Source: Methanobrevibacter sp. (GTDB lineage: Archaea; Methanobacteriota; Methanobacteria; Methanobacteriales; Methanobacteriaceae). Taken from it: a stretch of 16,983 bases of DNA. Under the pieces are notes generated by a model. That model was given only the letters and a program-made list of their open reading frames with translations. It made no database searches and was not told where the DNA came from. The DNA is taken from positions 4,550-21,532 of the forward strand of contig JABUVA010000003.1 of the NCBI GenBank assembly GCA_021442885.1. Direction: 5' to 3'. A program made the position numbers and the translations under genes. Position 1 is the first letter of the stretch; each line of letters starts with the position of its first letter. Positions 7,150-15,369 of this stretch are shown here, in pieces.

Positions 7150-7437
7150 ATGATAACACCAAAAAATTTAGTCCATCATGAGTTCATTGGATTAAATGTA
7201 AAGGTTATCAATAAATCAAACAAGTCTTTAAAAAGTTATGGTACTGTAATTGATGAGACTAAAAATACTATTAAAATTGAAGTCGAGGAAAATGGGAATT
7301 TTGTAGAGAAAATATTTCCAAAAGTCAGTTCAATTTTTCAATTTCAAATACCAACTGGTGAAATTATAGAAATTGAAGGCAATATTTTATCTATTCGTCC
7401 TGAAGATAGAATTAAAAAAAGATTTAAAAAAATTTAA
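7150..7437 (+). CDS. rnp1: RNase P protein component 1 (Rpp29 / Pop4 homologue)
   Basis: This 95-residue protein is the archaeal Rpp29 subunit of ribonuclease P, which trims tRNA 5' ends. The start [19 protein letters not shown] and an Sm-like barrel with [16 protein letters not shown] at about residues 34-49 match the family, and the size agrees with its Methanothermobacter relative. The open frame reaches back to TTG 7132, but ATG 7150 has a GTGAT SD (7142-7146) spaced 3 bases and gives the family N-terminus. The 56-base gap after aIF1 holds interleaved inverted repeats. Its place just before uS17 is common in Euryarchaeota. Confidence 0.92.
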   Translation: MITPKNLVHHEFIGLNVKVINKSNKSLKSYGTVIDETKNTIKIEVEENGNFVEKIFPKVSSIFQFQIPTGEIIEIEGNILSIRPEDRIKKRFKKI

Positions 7438-7449
7438 AATGGTGATAAT

Positions 7450-7767
7450 ATGGTTGGGCTTAATGTTCAAGAACCAGAAACTATATGTGATGACCCTAAT
7501 TGCCCTTTCCACGGGACATTACCAGTTAGAGGACAAATCCTTGAGGGTGTTGTTGTAAGTAACAAAGCTGAAAGGACTATTAGTGTCGAACGTAGTTACT
7601 ATAAATTTATTAAAAAGTATGAAAGATACGAAAAGAGAAAATCTAAAATTAATGTTCATAAACCAGATTGTTTTGATGTAAAGGTCGGAGATGCTGTAAA
7701 AGTTGCAGAATGTAGACCTTTAAGTAAAACTAAACATTTTGTTTTAGTAGAAGTAAAAGGAGAGTAA
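7450..7767 (+). CDS. rps17: 30S ribosomal protein uS17
   Basis: This 105-residue protein has the archaeal N-terminal extension [11 protein letters not shown] (residues 12-22) before the OB-fold. [19 protein letters not shown] lies at about 33-51, and [25 protein letters not shown] closes the barrel. The protein binds 16S rRNA early in assembly. ATG 7450 is preceded by GGTGAT (7441-7446) at 3 bases. The gap to uL14 is 4 bases, and the uL14 SD lies inside the last codons. Confidence 0.96.
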   Translation: MVGLNVQEPETICDDPNCPFHGTLPVRGQILEGVVVSNKAERTISVERSYYKFIKKYERYEKRKSKINVHKPDCFDVKVGDAVKVAECRPLSKTKHFVLVEVKGE

Positions 7768-7771
7768 TTTT

Positions 7772-8170
7772 ATGAAAGCATTAGCATCAAGCGTATCTAA
7801 AGCATTACCAATAGGAGCTACTCTTCAGTGTGTTGACAATACTGGTGCACGTGAAATCCAAATTATTTCTGTAAAAGGATTCAAAGGTGTACGTAGAAGA
7901 CTCGATGTAGCTGGTGTAGGTGATTTAGTAGTAGCTTCTGTTAAAAAAGGTACTGCAGATATGAGAAGAGAAATCGTTAACGCAGTTGTTGTAAGACAAA
8001 AAAAGGAATTTAGACGTGCTGACGGACTTCGTGTTAAATTTGAAGATAATGCAGCAGTTATCATTACTCCTGAAGGAATATTGAAAGGATCTGAAATTAG
8101 AGGTCCTGTTGCTAAAGAAGCAGCTGACAGATGGCCTAGTGTAGGTAGTGCAGCAAGTATTTTAGTATAG
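7772..8170 (+). CDS. rpl14: 50S ribosomal protein uL14
   Basis: This 132-residue protein shows the highly conserved uL14 pattern: [19 protein letters not shown] at about residues 18-36, [12 protein letters not shown] at about 50-61, [11 protein letters not shown], and a C-terminal [17 protein letters not shown]. It forms inter-subunit contacts on the large subunit. SD AAGGAGAG is in the end of uS17. The stop TAG is fused to the uL24 SD (TAGGTGA, 8168-8174). Confidence 0.97.
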   Translation: MKALASSVSKALPIGATLQCVDNTGAREIQIISVKGFKGVRRRLDVAGVGDLVVASVKKGTADMRREIVNAVVVRQKKEFRRADGLRVKFEDNAAVIITPEGILKGSEIRGPVAKEAADRWPSVGSAASILV

Positions 8171-8178
8171 GTGAAATA

Positions 8179-8532
8179 ATGTCAAAACAACCAAGAAAAC
8201 AAAGAAAAGCTCTTTACGATGCACCTGCACACAAACGTGGTAAACATTTAAGTGCTACTTTAAGTAAAGATCTAAGAGAAAAAATTGGTACAAGATCTTT
8301 ACCTTTAAGAGTTGGAGATAAAGTAACTGTTCTCCGTGGTGACTTTAAAGGTCATGAAGGTAAAATCTTAGAAGTTGATTATACCAATTATAAAGTAAAC
8401 ATTGAGGAAGTAACATTATCAAAACCTGATGGAACTGCAATACTTCTTCCTGTAGACCCATCAAATTTAATGATAATTAAAGCTGATATGGATGATGATA
8501 GAAGAGCTAAAAATATAAAAGGAGATAATTAA
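8179..8532 (+). CDS. rpl24: 50S ribosomal protein uL24
   Basis: This 117-residue archaeal uL24 has a basic N-terminus (SKQPRKQRK) and the [20 protein letters not shown] linker. A KOW motif follows at about residues 43-67 with [18 protein letters not shown], then ITLSKPDG-like [11 protein letters not shown] and [11 protein letters not shown] near the end. It helps start large-subunit assembly and sits near the tunnel exit. Start ATG 8179 lies 4 bases after GGTGA, which overlaps the uL14 stop. One base separates its stop from eS4. Confidence 0.95.
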   Translation: MSKQPRKQRKALYDAPAHKRGKHLSATLSKDLREKIGTRSLPLRVGDKVTVLRGDFKGHEGKILEVDYTNYKVNIEEVTLSKPDGTAILLPVDPSNLMIIKADMDDDRRAKNIKGDN

Positions 8533-8533
8533 A

Positions 8534-9262
8534 ATGGCTAATATGGGTTCAAGAAAACATCTTAAAAGATATAAAGCACCAAAAACCTGGCCTATTCATC
8601 CTAAAGAAGATACCTGGACTGTTAAACCTTCAGCAGGGGCTCATGCAATTGATGAAGCTTTACCATTAACTTTAGTTATTAGGGACATTCTAGGATTAGC
8701 AGATAATTCTAGAGAAGCAAAAAGAATCATCAACTCAGGTAATGTTCTTGTAGATGGTAGAGTAATTAAAGATTATAAATTCCCAGTAGGATTTATGGAT
8801 ATTATTGAAATACCAAAAACTGGTGAATCTTATAGGGTGCTTTTAGATAATAAAGGTAGATTACAGTTAAAATCTATTGAAGAAAATGATTCTAAATTAT
8901 GTAAAATTGTTAACAAAACTACCCTCAAAGGTGGAAAAACTCAATTAAATCTTCATGATGGTAAAAATATTATTGTTGAAGAATCTGACTTAAAAGTTGG
9001 AGATATTGTTGTTTTAGGTCTTTCTGAACAAGATATTAAAGAATCACTCTCATTAGAAGAAGGAGCTACTGTTCTTGTTACTGGTGGTAAACACACTGGT
9101 GAATTAGGAAAAATAAATGAAATTATTATTAATGATTCTTCTAATCCTAATACAATTATAATTGAAAACAGTGCAAAAGACAACTTTTTAACTTTAAAAG
9201 ATTATGCTTTTGTTGTTGGAACTGATTCACCAATAATTGATTTATTGGAGGTTAATCAATGA
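8534..9262 (+). CDS. rps4e: 30S ribosomal protein eS4
   Basis: This 242-residue protein is of the archaeal/eukaryotic eS4 family, unrelated in full length to bacterial uS4. The start [19 protein letters not shown] is diagnostic. An S4-type RNA-binding domain spans about 43-100 with [18 protein letters not shown] at 60-77. A KOW motif is at about 177-203 with [27 protein letters not shown] is in the end of uL24. The stop TGA (9260-9262) overlaps the uL5 ATG (9259-9261). Confidence 0.96.
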   Translation: MANMGSRKHLKRYKAPKTWPIHPKEDTWTVKPSAGAHAIDEALPLTLVIRDILGLADNSREAKRIINSGNVLVDGRVIKDYKFPVGFMDIIEIPKTGESYRVLLDNKGRLQLKSIEENDSKLCKIVNKTTLKGGKTQLNLHDGKNIIVEESDLKVGDIVVLGLSEQDIKESLSLEEGATVLVTGGKHTGELGKINEIIINDSSNPNTIIIENSAKDNFLTLKDYAFVVGTDSPIIDLLEVNQ

Positions 9263-9771
9263 ATCCTATGAATGAAGTTCAAATTGAAAAAGTTACTGTT
9301 AATATAGGTGTTGGAGAAGCAGGTGAAAAATTATCTAGAGCTATTACTCTTTTAGAGGAAATGTTTGATCAAAAACCTGTTAAAACTTATTCAAAAGTAA
9401 CCAATCCTGAATGGGGTATTAGAAAACGTCAACCAATTGCATGTAAAGTAACTTTACGTGGTGAAAAGGCTAATAAAGCTATTGACATGGTTTTAGAAGG
9501 AATTTATAGAAATATTAAACCAACTCAATTTGACAATCAAGGAAATCTTTCTTTTGGTATCAGAGAACATATTGATATTCCAGGTATGAAATATAACCCA
9601 GATATTGGTATTTTTGGTATGAACCTTTCAGTAACTTTTGAAAAACCAGGTTACAGGATTGCTAAAAGAAAAATCCAGCAAAAGAAAGTACCGCAAAAAC
9701 ATAGAATTTCTAAAGAAGAAACTATGAAATTTATGGAAGATAATTTTAATGTAAAATACATAACTGAATAG
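9259..9771 (+). CDS. rpl5: 50S ribosomal protein uL5
   Basis: This 170-residue protein has the archaeal uL5 pattern: [17 protein letters not shown] at about residues 13-29, [20 protein letters not shown], and [23 protein letters not shown] at about 94-116. It binds 5S rRNA and the P-site tRNA elbow. ATG 9259 overlaps the eS4 stop and has GGAGGT (9247-9252) at 6 bases. The second ATG at 9268 is a weaker choice. It ends 16 bases before uS14. Confidence 0.95.
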   Translation: MNPMNEVQIEKVTVNIGVGEAGEKLSRAITLLEEMFDQKPVKTYSKVTNPEWGIRKRQPIACKVTLRGEKANKAIDMVLEGIYRNIKPTQFDNQGNLSFGIREHIDIPGMKYNPDIGIFGMNLSVTFEKPGYRIAKRKIQQKKVPQKHRISKEETMKFMEDNFNVKYITE

Positions 9772-9787
9772 ATTTATAGGTGATATT

Positions 9788-9931
9788 TTGCCAAGAAAAT
9801 ACGGAAAAGCTGCAAAAAAATGTAGTAGATGCGGAGATCATTCTGCAATGATTAGTAGATATGGACTCAATTTATGCAGACAATGTTTTAGGGAAATTGC
9901 TCCTAAAATAGGATTTAAAAAATATAATTAG
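9788..9931 (+). CDS. rps14: 30S ribosomal protein uS14, zinc-binding type
   Basis: This is a 47-residue protein starting at TTG 9788, with GGTGAT (9780-9785 area) just upstream. It reads [20 protein letters not shown], then [22 protein letters not shown]. The four cysteines C12, C15, C30 and C33 form the zinc ribbon of the small C+ form of uS14. The protein stabilises the 30S head next to uS3 and uS19. It fills the 172-base interval between uL5 and uS8, its normal place. Its stop TAG lies at 9929-9931, immediately before the uS8 SD. Confidence 0.96.
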   Translation: MPRKYGKAAKKCSRCGDHSAMISRYGLNLCRQCFREIAPKIGFKKYN

Positions 9932-9943
9932 AGGTAGTTTAAT

Positions 9944-10336
9944 ATGAGTCTTATGGATCCTCTTGCAGATGCTTTAACTAACATTAGAAATAACGAATTA
10001 CAAGTAAATGATTCTTGTGTTATTTCTCCTGCTTCAAATTTAATTGGAGAAGTTTTAAGCACAATGCAAAAAGAGAATTATATTGGAAATTTTGAGTATG
10101 TTGATGATGGCAGGGCAGGAAAATTCTTAGTTGAATTAGATGGTAACATAAATAAATGTGGTGTTATCAAACCACGTCATGCTGTTAAAAAAGATGAATT
10201 TGAGAAATTTGAAAAAAGATATTTGCCAGCAAAAAACTTTGGTATTTTAATAATCACAACTCCTCAAGGAATTATGACTCACAATGAGGCAAAAGAAAGA
10301 GGAATTGGTGGACGTTTGTTGGCTTACATGTACTAG
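9944..10336 (+). CDS. rps8: 30S ribosomal protein uS8
   Basis: This 130-residue archaeal uS8 starts [18 protein letters not shown] and ends with the RNA-binding signature: [22 protein letters not shown], residues 109-130. It is a primary binder of 16S rRNA helix 21. The SD GAGGT (9931-9935) is 8 bases from the ATG. The stop TAG is fused to the uL6 SD (TAGGTGAT). In E. coli uS8 represses the spc operon; no matching site was recognised here. Confidence 0.96.
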   Translation: MSLMDPLADALTNIRNNELQVNDSCVISPASNLIGEVLSTMQKENYIGNFEYVDDGRAGKFLVELDGNINKCGVIKPRHAVKKDEFEKFEKRYLPAKNFGILIITTPQGIMTHNEAKERGIGGRLLAYMY

Positions 10337-10346
10337 GTGATTATAT

Positions 10347-10883
10347 ATGGTAGTAGCTGCAGCTATAAGGGAAGAAATTGAAATCCCTGAAGGCGTTGAA
10401 GTTATAATTGATAAAAATGTGGTCTCTATAAAAGGGCCAAATGGAGAAGACTCCAGAAAATTTACTTACGCAGGTGTAAGTATTAAAGCAGAAGATGATG
10501 TTGTACTTTTAGAAACTGCATTTCCAAAAAAGAAAGATAAAGCAATGATTGGAACTACAAAAGCACATATAAGTAACATGATTAAAGGTGTTACTGAAGG
10601 GTTTACTTATACAATGAAAATTGTATTTGCTCACTTTCCAATGACTGTAAAAGTAAATGGCAACATTGTCAATATCGATAATTTCCTTGGAGAAAGACAC
10701 CCAAGAAAAGCTAACATTGTTGGCGATTCTAAAGTTTCAATTAAAGGTGATGAGGTAACAATTACCGGTATTAATAAAGAGCACGTTGGTCAAACCATGG
10801 CTAACCTAGAACAAGCAACCAAAATTAAAGGAAGAGATCCTAGGGTATTCCAAGATGGAATATATTTAATTAGCAAAGAATAG
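10347..10883 (+). CDS. rpl6: 50S ribosomal protein uL6
   Basis: At 178 residues this is a normal archaeal uL6 with two repeated alpha/beta domains. EIEIPEGVEVIIDKNVVSIKGPNG lies at about residues 9-32, TTKAHISNMIKGVTEGFTYTM spans the hinge, and the second domain has FLGERHPRKANIVGDSKVSIKGDEVTITG. The protein sits near the factor-binding site. ATG 10347 is 5 bases after GGTGAT, which overlaps the uS8 stop. Its own stop TAG is fused to the eL32 SD in the same manner. Confidence 0.96.
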   Translation: MVVAAAIREEIEIPEGVEVIIDKNVVSIKGPNGEDSRKFTYAGVSIKAEDDVVLLETAFPKKKDKAMIGTTKAHISNMIKGVTEGFTYTMKIVFAHFPMTVKVNGNIVNIDNFLGERHPRKANIVGDSKVSIKGDEVTITGINKEHVGQTMANLEQATKIKGRDPRVFQDGIYLISKE

Positions 10884-10892
10884 GTGATTTTA

Positions 10893-11222
10893 ATGGCTAA
10901 TAAAAGATTTAAAAGACAAGAATATGCTCGTTATAAAAAGCTTGGAATCAAATGGAGAAGGCCTAGAGGAAAAACCAGTAAAATGAGAAGATACGAAGCA
11001 GGAAAACCAGCAATGCCTGCTATTGGTTATAGGACTCCAAAATCTACTAGGTATTTACATCCTTCAGGATTCAAAGATGTTCTTGTAAAGAATATGAAAG
11101 AATTAGAAGCTCTTGATCCAGTTTCTGAAGCTGCAAGAATCAGTGCTTCTATTGGTAAAAGAAAAAAAGATGAAATGCTTCAAAAAGCATATGAACTTGG
11201 TATTAAAGTTTTAAATAAATAA
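10893..11222 (+). CDS. rpl32e: 50S ribosomal protein eL32
   Basis: The product is 109 residues from ATG 10893, with the archaeal/eukaryotic eL32 pattern FKRQEYARYKKLGIKWRRPRGKTSKMR at about 5-31, GYRTPKSTRYLHPSGFKDVLV at about 49-69, and a helical tail. A reading frame extends back to GTG 10884, but that GTG is part of the SD GGTGAT (10883-10888); the ATG gives the family start MANKRFKRQ. It is followed by a 127-base gap before eL19, the longest break inside the ribosomal genes. An A/T hairpin overlaps its stop. Confidence 0.94.
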   Translation: MANKRFKRQEYARYKKLGIKWRRPRGKTSKMRRYEAGKPAMPAIGYRTPKSTRYLHPSGFKDVLVKNMKELEALDPVSEAARISASIGKRKKDEMLQKAYELGIKVLNK

Positions 11223-11240
11223 TTATGTATCATATTTATT
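11214..11240 (+). terminator. A/T hairpin at the eL32 stop, weak terminator candidate
   Basis: AATAAATA (11214-11221) pairs with TATTTATT (11233-11240) around an 11-base loop; the TAA stop is at 11220-11222. A second small A/T repeat (11236-11241 with 11251-11256) and a T5 run (11269-11273) follow. The composition makes chance pairing easy, so confidence is low. Confidence 0.25.
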
Positions 11241-11300
11241 AAAGTAATGCTAATAAGGTTATAATTAGTTTTTACTGATAAATAATTAAAATTAAAGGGA

Positions 11301-11308
11301 CTTTATAG
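11301..11308 (+). promoter_or_regulatory. Candidate internal promoter before eL19
   Basis: CTTTATAG at 11301-11308, preceded by a purine-rich AAAGGGA, resembles a BRE/TATA pair. About 26 bases downstream of its centre would place transcription start near 11331, leaving a leader of about 19 bases that just includes the GGAGG SD at 11336-11340 of eL19. The fit is good but unproven. Confidence 0.4.
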
Positions 11309-11349
11309 ATTAAAATTAATAATCGGCTATAATGCGGAGGATTATATAT

Positions 11350-11796
11350 ATGAATCTTACAACTCAAAAAAGATTAGCTGCTAGCATTCTTAAAGTAGGT
11401 CTCAATCGTGTATGGATTGACCCTGAAAGAATGGAAGAAGTTTCTAGGGCAATTACTAGAGAAGGGGTTAAACAGCTAATCAATAGTGGTGCTATTAAAG
11501 CAAAACCTAAAAAAGGAATTAGTAGCTATCGTTCTAAAAAGATAGCAGAACAAAAAGCAAAAGGAAAAAGAAAAGGTGCAGGTAGTAGAAAAGGTGGAAA
11601 GAAAGCACGTACTCCTAAAAAGAAAGCATGGATGACTACTATTAGGGCTTTAAGAAAAGACTTAAAAGAAATGCGTGCAAATGATGAAATTGATGCTACT
11701 ACATACCGTAAATTATATAACATGGCTAAAGGTGGGGCTTTCAGAAGTAAATCTTACATGAAAAACTACGCCCGTGACCATGATTTAATCAAATAG
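11350..11796 (+). CDS. rpl19e: 50S ribosomal protein eL19
   Basis: From ATG 11350 the product is 148 residues and begins MNLTTQKRLAASILKVG, the standard archaeal eL19 N-terminus. WIDPERMEEVSRAITREGVKQLI lies at about 25-47, KPKKGISSYRSKKIAEQK at about 58-75, a Lys/Gly-rich basic stretch at 76-100, and GGAFRSKSYMKNYARDHD near the end. It forms a bridge to the small subunit. An earlier in-frame ATG at 11332 would add six residues and would swallow the GGAGG SD (11336-11340), so it was not used. Unlike its neighbours it is preceded by a real gap with a possible promoter. Confidence 0.94.
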   Translation: MNLTTQKRLAASILKVGLNRVWIDPERMEEVSRAITREGVKQLINSGAIKAKPKKGISSYRSKKIAEQKAKGKRKGAGSRKGGKKARTPKKKAWMTTIRALRKDLKEMRANDEIDATTYRKLYNMAKGGAFRSKSYMKNYARDHDLIK

Positions 11797-11807
11797 GGGG
11801 AATAAAA

Positions 11808-12389
11808 GTGGCAAGTGGATCAAATTACAAAATACCTTTTAGAAGGAGAAGAGAAGGAAAAACTGATTACGCAGCTAGAATGAAATTAGTACATTATGAT
11901 AAATCTCGTTTAGTTGTTAGACTTTCCAATGCTCATGTAACTGTTCAAATTATTGATTATGCTCCTGAAGGAGATTTAACCTTAGCTTCTGCTGTTAGTA
12001 AAGAATTACCTAAATTTGGATATTTAGGTGGATTAAGCAATATTTCAGCTGTTTACTTAACTGCTTATCTCGTAGCTAAAAGAGCTTTAGCTAAAGGAAT
12101 TGATGATGCGATTTTAGACATTGGTTTAAAATCTCCTATCAGAGGATCAAAAGTTTTCGCAGCTCTTAAAGGTGCTGTTGATGCAGGTTTAGATGTTCCT
12201 TATGGTGACTTTATTTTCCCAGATGATGAACGTATTAGAGGGGAACATATTGCTGCATATGCAGAATCTTTAGATGATGATGAATTAAATGAAAAATTCT
12301 CTAAATATTTAGAAAGAGGTCTTAATCCTGTAGATTTACCTGAGAATTTTGAGGAAGCTAAAAAGAATATTGATGAGGCAGAGGTATAA
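11808..12389 (+). CDS. rpl18: 50S ribosomal protein uL18
   Basis: This 193-residue protein starts at GTG 11808 behind AGGGGG. The N-terminus with [20 protein letters not shown] (about residues 8-27) is diagnostic for archaeal uL18. [19 protein letters not shown] forms the core, and [23 protein letters not shown] lies at about 138-160. It binds 5S rRNA with uL5. The C-terminal part (160-193) is acidic and helical. Two bases separate it from uS5. Confidence 0.95.
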   Translation: MASGSNYKIPFRRRREGKTDYAARMKLVHYDKSRLVVRLSNAHVTVQIIDYAPEGDLTLASAVSKELPKFGYLGGLSNISAVYLTAYLVAKRALAKGIDDAILDIGLKSPIRGSKVFAALKGAVDAGLDVPYGDFIFPDDERIRGEHIAAYAESLDDDELNEKFSKYLERGLNPVDLPENFEEAKKNIDEAEV

Positions 12390-12391
12390 CT

Positions 12392-13033
12392 ATGAGCTTT
12401 AATATGGATGAATGGGAACCTAAAACTAAAATAGGTAAACAAGTTAAAGACGGAACTATCACTGATATCGATGAAATCTTTGAAAAAGGTCTTCCAATTA
12501 TGGAATTAGAAATAGTTGATTCATTAGTTCCTGATTTAGAAGAAGAAGTAATGGATGTTAACTTAGTTCAAAGAATGCACAAATCTGGTAGGAAAGTTAA
12601 CTTTAGAGTTATTGTGGCTGTAGGTAACAAAGATGGTTATGTTGGTTTAGGCCAAGGTAAAGCTAAAGAAGTTGGTCCTGCAATTAGAAAAGCTGTTGAT
12701 AATGCTAAATATAACCTTATTAAAGTTAGAAGAGGCTGTGGAGATTGGGGTTGTGTTTGTGGAAGAGAACACACAGTACCTTTCAAAGTTACAGGTAAAA
12801 CAAGTAGTGTAAATGTAACTTTAATGCCTGCTCCTGCTGGTGTTGGTTTAGTAGTTGGTGATGTTGGTAAAACTATTTTAAAACTTGCAGGTATCCATGA
12901 TGTATGGTCTCAAACTTTTGGTCAAACCCAAACTACTGTTAACTTTGCTAATGCAGTTTTCCAAGCTTTAAAAGAATTAAGTGCTATTAAAGCTAGTGAA
13001 GGTGACCTTAAAAAAATGGGAGTTAACTACTAA
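12392..13033 (+). CDS. rps5: 30S ribosomal protein uS5
   Basis: This 213-residue archaeal uS5 has an N-terminal extension (residues 1-60), then the double-stranded-RNA-binding-like domain with [29 protein letters not shown] at about 66-94. The Cys/His group [19 protein letters not shown] has C116, C121, C123 and H127, as is common in archaea. The C-terminal domain has [17 protein letters not shown] and ends [11 protein letters not shown]. The protein contributes to decoding accuracy and mRNA entry. ATG 12392 has GAGGT upstream inside uL18. An internal ATG four codons later is less well placed. Confidence 0.96.
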   Translation: MSFNMDEWEPKTKIGKQVKDGTITDIDEIFEKGLPIMELEIVDSLVPDLEEEVMDVNLVQRMHKSGRKVNFRVIVAVGNKDGYVGLGQGKAKEVGPAIRKAVDNAKYNLIKVRRGCGDWGCVCGREHTVPFKVTGKTSSVNVTLMPAPAGVGLVVGDVGKTILKLAGIHDVWSQTFGQTQTTVNFANAVFQALKELSAIKASEGDLKKMGVNY

Positions 13034-13044
13034 TTGGTGATAAA

Positions 13045-13503
13045 ATGTTTTTAGTTATTAGAGTTAGAGGAACAACTGGGGTTATTCAAAACATTGCTGA
13101 TACTTTAGATATGTTAAGACTTAATAGAATTAACCATGCTGTTTTAGTTGAAGAAAACCCTAGTTACAAAGGTATGCTTCAAAAAGCTAAGGATTATATT
13201 ACTTGGGGTGAAGTTACTCCTGAATTAATCGCAAAAATCATAGCTAAAAGAGGTAGAATTGTTGGTGGAAAACCAGTTACTGATGAATATGTAGCTGAAA
13301 ATTCTGATTATGCTTCTATTGAAGAATTAGCTAATGCTATTTACAATAATGAAGTAAAATTAGCTGATTTAGATATTAAACCTGTATTCCGTTTACACCC
13401 TCCAAGAAAAGGATATGAAGGCATTCGTCATGCTATTAATGAAGGTGGTTCTTTAGGTTATAGGGGAGAAGATATTGCAGATCTTGCAATCAAAATGCTT
13501 TAA
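13045..13503 (+). CDS. rpl30: 50S ribosomal protein uL30
   Basis: This 152-residue protein is the long archaeal/eukaryotic form of uL30; bacterial L30 is about 60 residues. It starts [13 protein letters not shown] with [25 protein letters not shown] at about 17-41. It then has [23 protein letters not shown] at about 60-82 and the closing [35 protein letters not shown] precedes ATG 13045 at 3 bases. The stop TAA is fused to the uL15 SD (TAAGGTGAT). Confidence 0.95.
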   Translation: MFLVIRVRGTTGVIQNIADTLDMLRLNRINHAVLVEENPSYKGMLQKAKDYITWGEVTPELIAKIIAKRGRIVGGKPVTDEYVAENSDYASIEELANAIYNNEVKLADLDIKPVFRLHPPRKGYEGIRHAINEGGSLGYRGEDIADLAIKML

Positions 13504-13512
13504 GGTGATTTT

Positions 13513-13950
13513 ATGATTAGATCAAAACGTAAAATTAATAAATTAAGAGGTTCCAGATCCAATGGTGGAGGTTGTACCAAAAAACGTAGAGGTGCAGGTA
13601 ACAAAGGTGGAAAAGGTAAAGCTGGAGCTTCTAAACAACATTGGACTTGGACTGCAAAATTCGATCCAGATCATTATGGAAAACATGGTTTTAAAAGACC
13701 AAGTAAAATGATTAAAAAAACAAATCCTGTTAATTTAGTTTATTTAGAAGAAAAAGCAGATGAATTTATTGATTCTGGAAAAGCTTCTGTTGAAGGAGAT
13801 GCAATTGTTATTGATGTAACTGATTTAGGCTTTGATAAAGTTTTAGCAAAAGGAAATATTACTAAAACTTTCAAAATCTATTCTCCTAAATTCTCTGCAT
13901 CTGCTGTAGAAAAAATTGAAGAATTAGGTGGAGAAGCTATAGAATTATAG
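13513..13950 (+). CDS. rpl15: 50S ribosomal protein uL15
   Basis: This 145-residue archaeal uL15 has a glycine- and lysine-rich N-terminus (KINKLRGSRSNGGGCTKKRRG) and HYGKHGFKRPSKM at about 55-67. The C-terminal domain shows IDVTDLGFDKVLAKGNITK and FSASAVEKIEELGGEAIEL. It anchors rRNA late in large-subunit assembly. The last codons and the TAG stop (13948-13950) are part of a 12-bp hairpin followed by seven T, so this may be the end of the ribosomal protein transcript. Confidence 0.95.
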   Translation: MIRSKRKINKLRGSRSNGGGCTKKRRGAGNKGGKGKAGASKQHWTWTAKFDPDHYGKHGFKRPSKMIKKTNPVNLVYLEEKADEFIDSGKASVEGDAIVIDVTDLGFDKVLAKGNITKTFKIYSPKFSASAVEKIEELGGEAIEL

Positions 13951-13964
13951 TTTTTCCTTTTTTT
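13930..13964 (+). terminator. Terminator-like hairpin with T7 tail between uL15 and secY
   Basis: GGAGAAGCTATA (13930-13941) and TATAGTTTTTCC (13946-13957) form a 12-bp stem with two G-U wobbles around a GAAT loop. Seven T follow directly at 13958-13964. The uL15 stop lies in the descending arm. The shape equals a bacterial intrinsic terminator, and the T-rich tract alone fits archaeal termination. Partial termination could set SecY below ribosomal protein levels. Confidence 0.6.
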
Positions 13965-13978
13965 ATTGAGGAAGTAAA

Positions 13979-15337
13979 ATGTCATTCTTAGAAAATTTTG
14001 AGCCGTTGTTTAGGTTAATTCCTGAGGTTAAATCTCCTGTACATAGGGAAGATTTTAATGAAAAACTTAAATGGACAGCTTTGATTTTGGTTTTGTATTA
14101 TTTTTTAACTCAAATACCATTGTTTGGGCTTAGTCCTGGTGCTGTTGATCAGTTTGCACAGTTAAGAGCTGTTATGGCAGGTAGTTTTGGTTCTATTCTT
14201 ACATTAGGAATTGGTCCAATTGTTACTGCATCTATTGTATTGCAATTATTAGTGGGTTCAAAACTTCTAGACTTGGATTTATCTTCTCATAAGGATAAGT
14301 CTCTTTTCCAAGCTTCTCAAAAAGTTTTATCTATTGTATTTACAATTTTTGAGGCCGGTGTTTTAGTATTAACTGGAAGTTTAATTCCAATTGATAATTC
14401 TTATATTGGAATTATTTTCCTCCAACTAGTAATTGGAGCGATTTTAGTTATATATCTTGATGAAGTAGTATCTAAATGGGGATTTGGTAGTGGTATTGGT
14501 TTATTCATCGCTGCTGGTGTATGTCAAGCTATTATAGTAGGTACATTTGGGTTTATACCTACTAATGGTATGTTACCAGGAATTATCCCTAGATTTATCG
14601 CGTCCTTCTGGACAGGTGTTGATTTCGCAATATTAATTCCTTTAATAGCTACTATCTGTGTATTTTTAGTAGTTGTTTATGGTGAATGTATGAGAGTTGA
14701 AATTCCAATTTCTCATGGTCAAGTTAAAGGACATGGAAGAATTAGAGGATCTGTTGGTAAATATCCATTAAAATTTGTTTATGCAAGTAACATGCCAGTT
14801 ATTCTTACTAGTGCATTGCTTGTTAATGTTTCACTACTTGCTAGTGTATTTCAAAAAATTGGAGCTCCGATTTTAGGACAAATTGATAATGGTAAAGCAG
14901 TTAGTGGTATTGCATGGCTTTTATCTACTCCGTCGGATTATAGTATGATTTTCACTGAACCAATTCATGTTATTATATATGCAATTTTCTTCTTACTTTG
15001 TTGTATGTTATTCTCATACCTGTGGGTTGAAATTAGTGGTTTAAATGCTAAGAAAATTTCAAAACAATTATATGATTCAGGTATACAGATTCCTGGATTT
15101 AGAAGTAGTAAACATCAGCTTTATAAAATCTTAAAGAAATATATTCCAGCACTTACTCTTGTTAGTGGGGTTTATGTAGGTCTGATTGCATTTGCTGCTG
15201 ACCTTACTGGTGCTTTAGGTGGAGGTACTGGTGTTTTACTTACTGTAGGTATTATTCATAAACTTTATGAAGAGATGGCTGAAGAACAACTCATGTCATC
15301 TAATCCTGTGTTAAGGAAATTTTTAGGAGGAGATTAA
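13979..15337 (+). CDS. secY: Protein translocase subunit SecY (Sec61 alpha homologue)
   Basis: At 452 residues this is normal for archaeal SecY, the pore of the Sec translocon. Ten membrane spans can be read at roughly 31-49, 75-94, 116-136, 143-162, 172-192, 216-236, 270-292, 327-350, 389-409 and 414-430. The segment at about 51-72 contains the plug region. The cytoplasmic loop at 237-268 carries GHGRIRG with Arg254 and Arg256, used in ribosome and SRP-receptor docking. The GGGTGVLL in the last span is conserved. ATG 13979 follows GAGG (13968-13971). No signal peptide is expected. It follows a terminator-like element, and its own stop lies in a GC-rich hairpin. Confidence 0.96.
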   Translation: MSFLENFEPLFRLIPEVKSPVHREDFNEKLKWTALILVLYYFLTQIPLFGLSPGAVDQFAQLRAVMAGSFGSILTLGIGPIVTASIVLQLLVGSKLLDLDLSSHKDKSLFQASQKVLSIVFTIFEAGVLVLTGSLIPIDNSYIGIIFLQLVIGAILVIYLDEVVSKWGFGSGIGLFIAAGVCQAIIVGTFGFIPTNGMLPGIIPRFIASFWTGVDFAILIPLIATICVFLVVVYGECMRVEIPISHGQVKGHGRIRGSVGKYPLKFVYASNMPVILTSALLVNVSLLASVFQKIGAPILGQIDNGKAVSGIAWLLSTPSDYSMIFTEPIHVIIYAIFFLLCCMLFSYLWVEISGLNAKKISKQLYDSGIQIPGFRSSKHQLYKILKKYIPALTLVSGVYVGLIAFAADLTGALGGGTGVLLTVGIIHKLYEEMAEEQLMSSNPVLRKFLGGD

Positions 15338-15343
15338 TCCTCC
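15326..15343 (+). terminator. GC-rich hairpin over the secY stop codon
   Basis: GGAGGA (15326-15331) and TCCTCC (15338-15343) form a perfect 6-bp stem with a GATTAA loop that contains the TAA stop (15335-15337). A T-rich stretch follows (15346-15356). It stands out in such AT-rich DNA. It could reduce transcription into adkA, protect the 3' end, or mask the SD-like GGAGG. Confidence 0.4.
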
Positions 15344-15369
15344 AATTTATTATTTTAAGAGGGATATAA

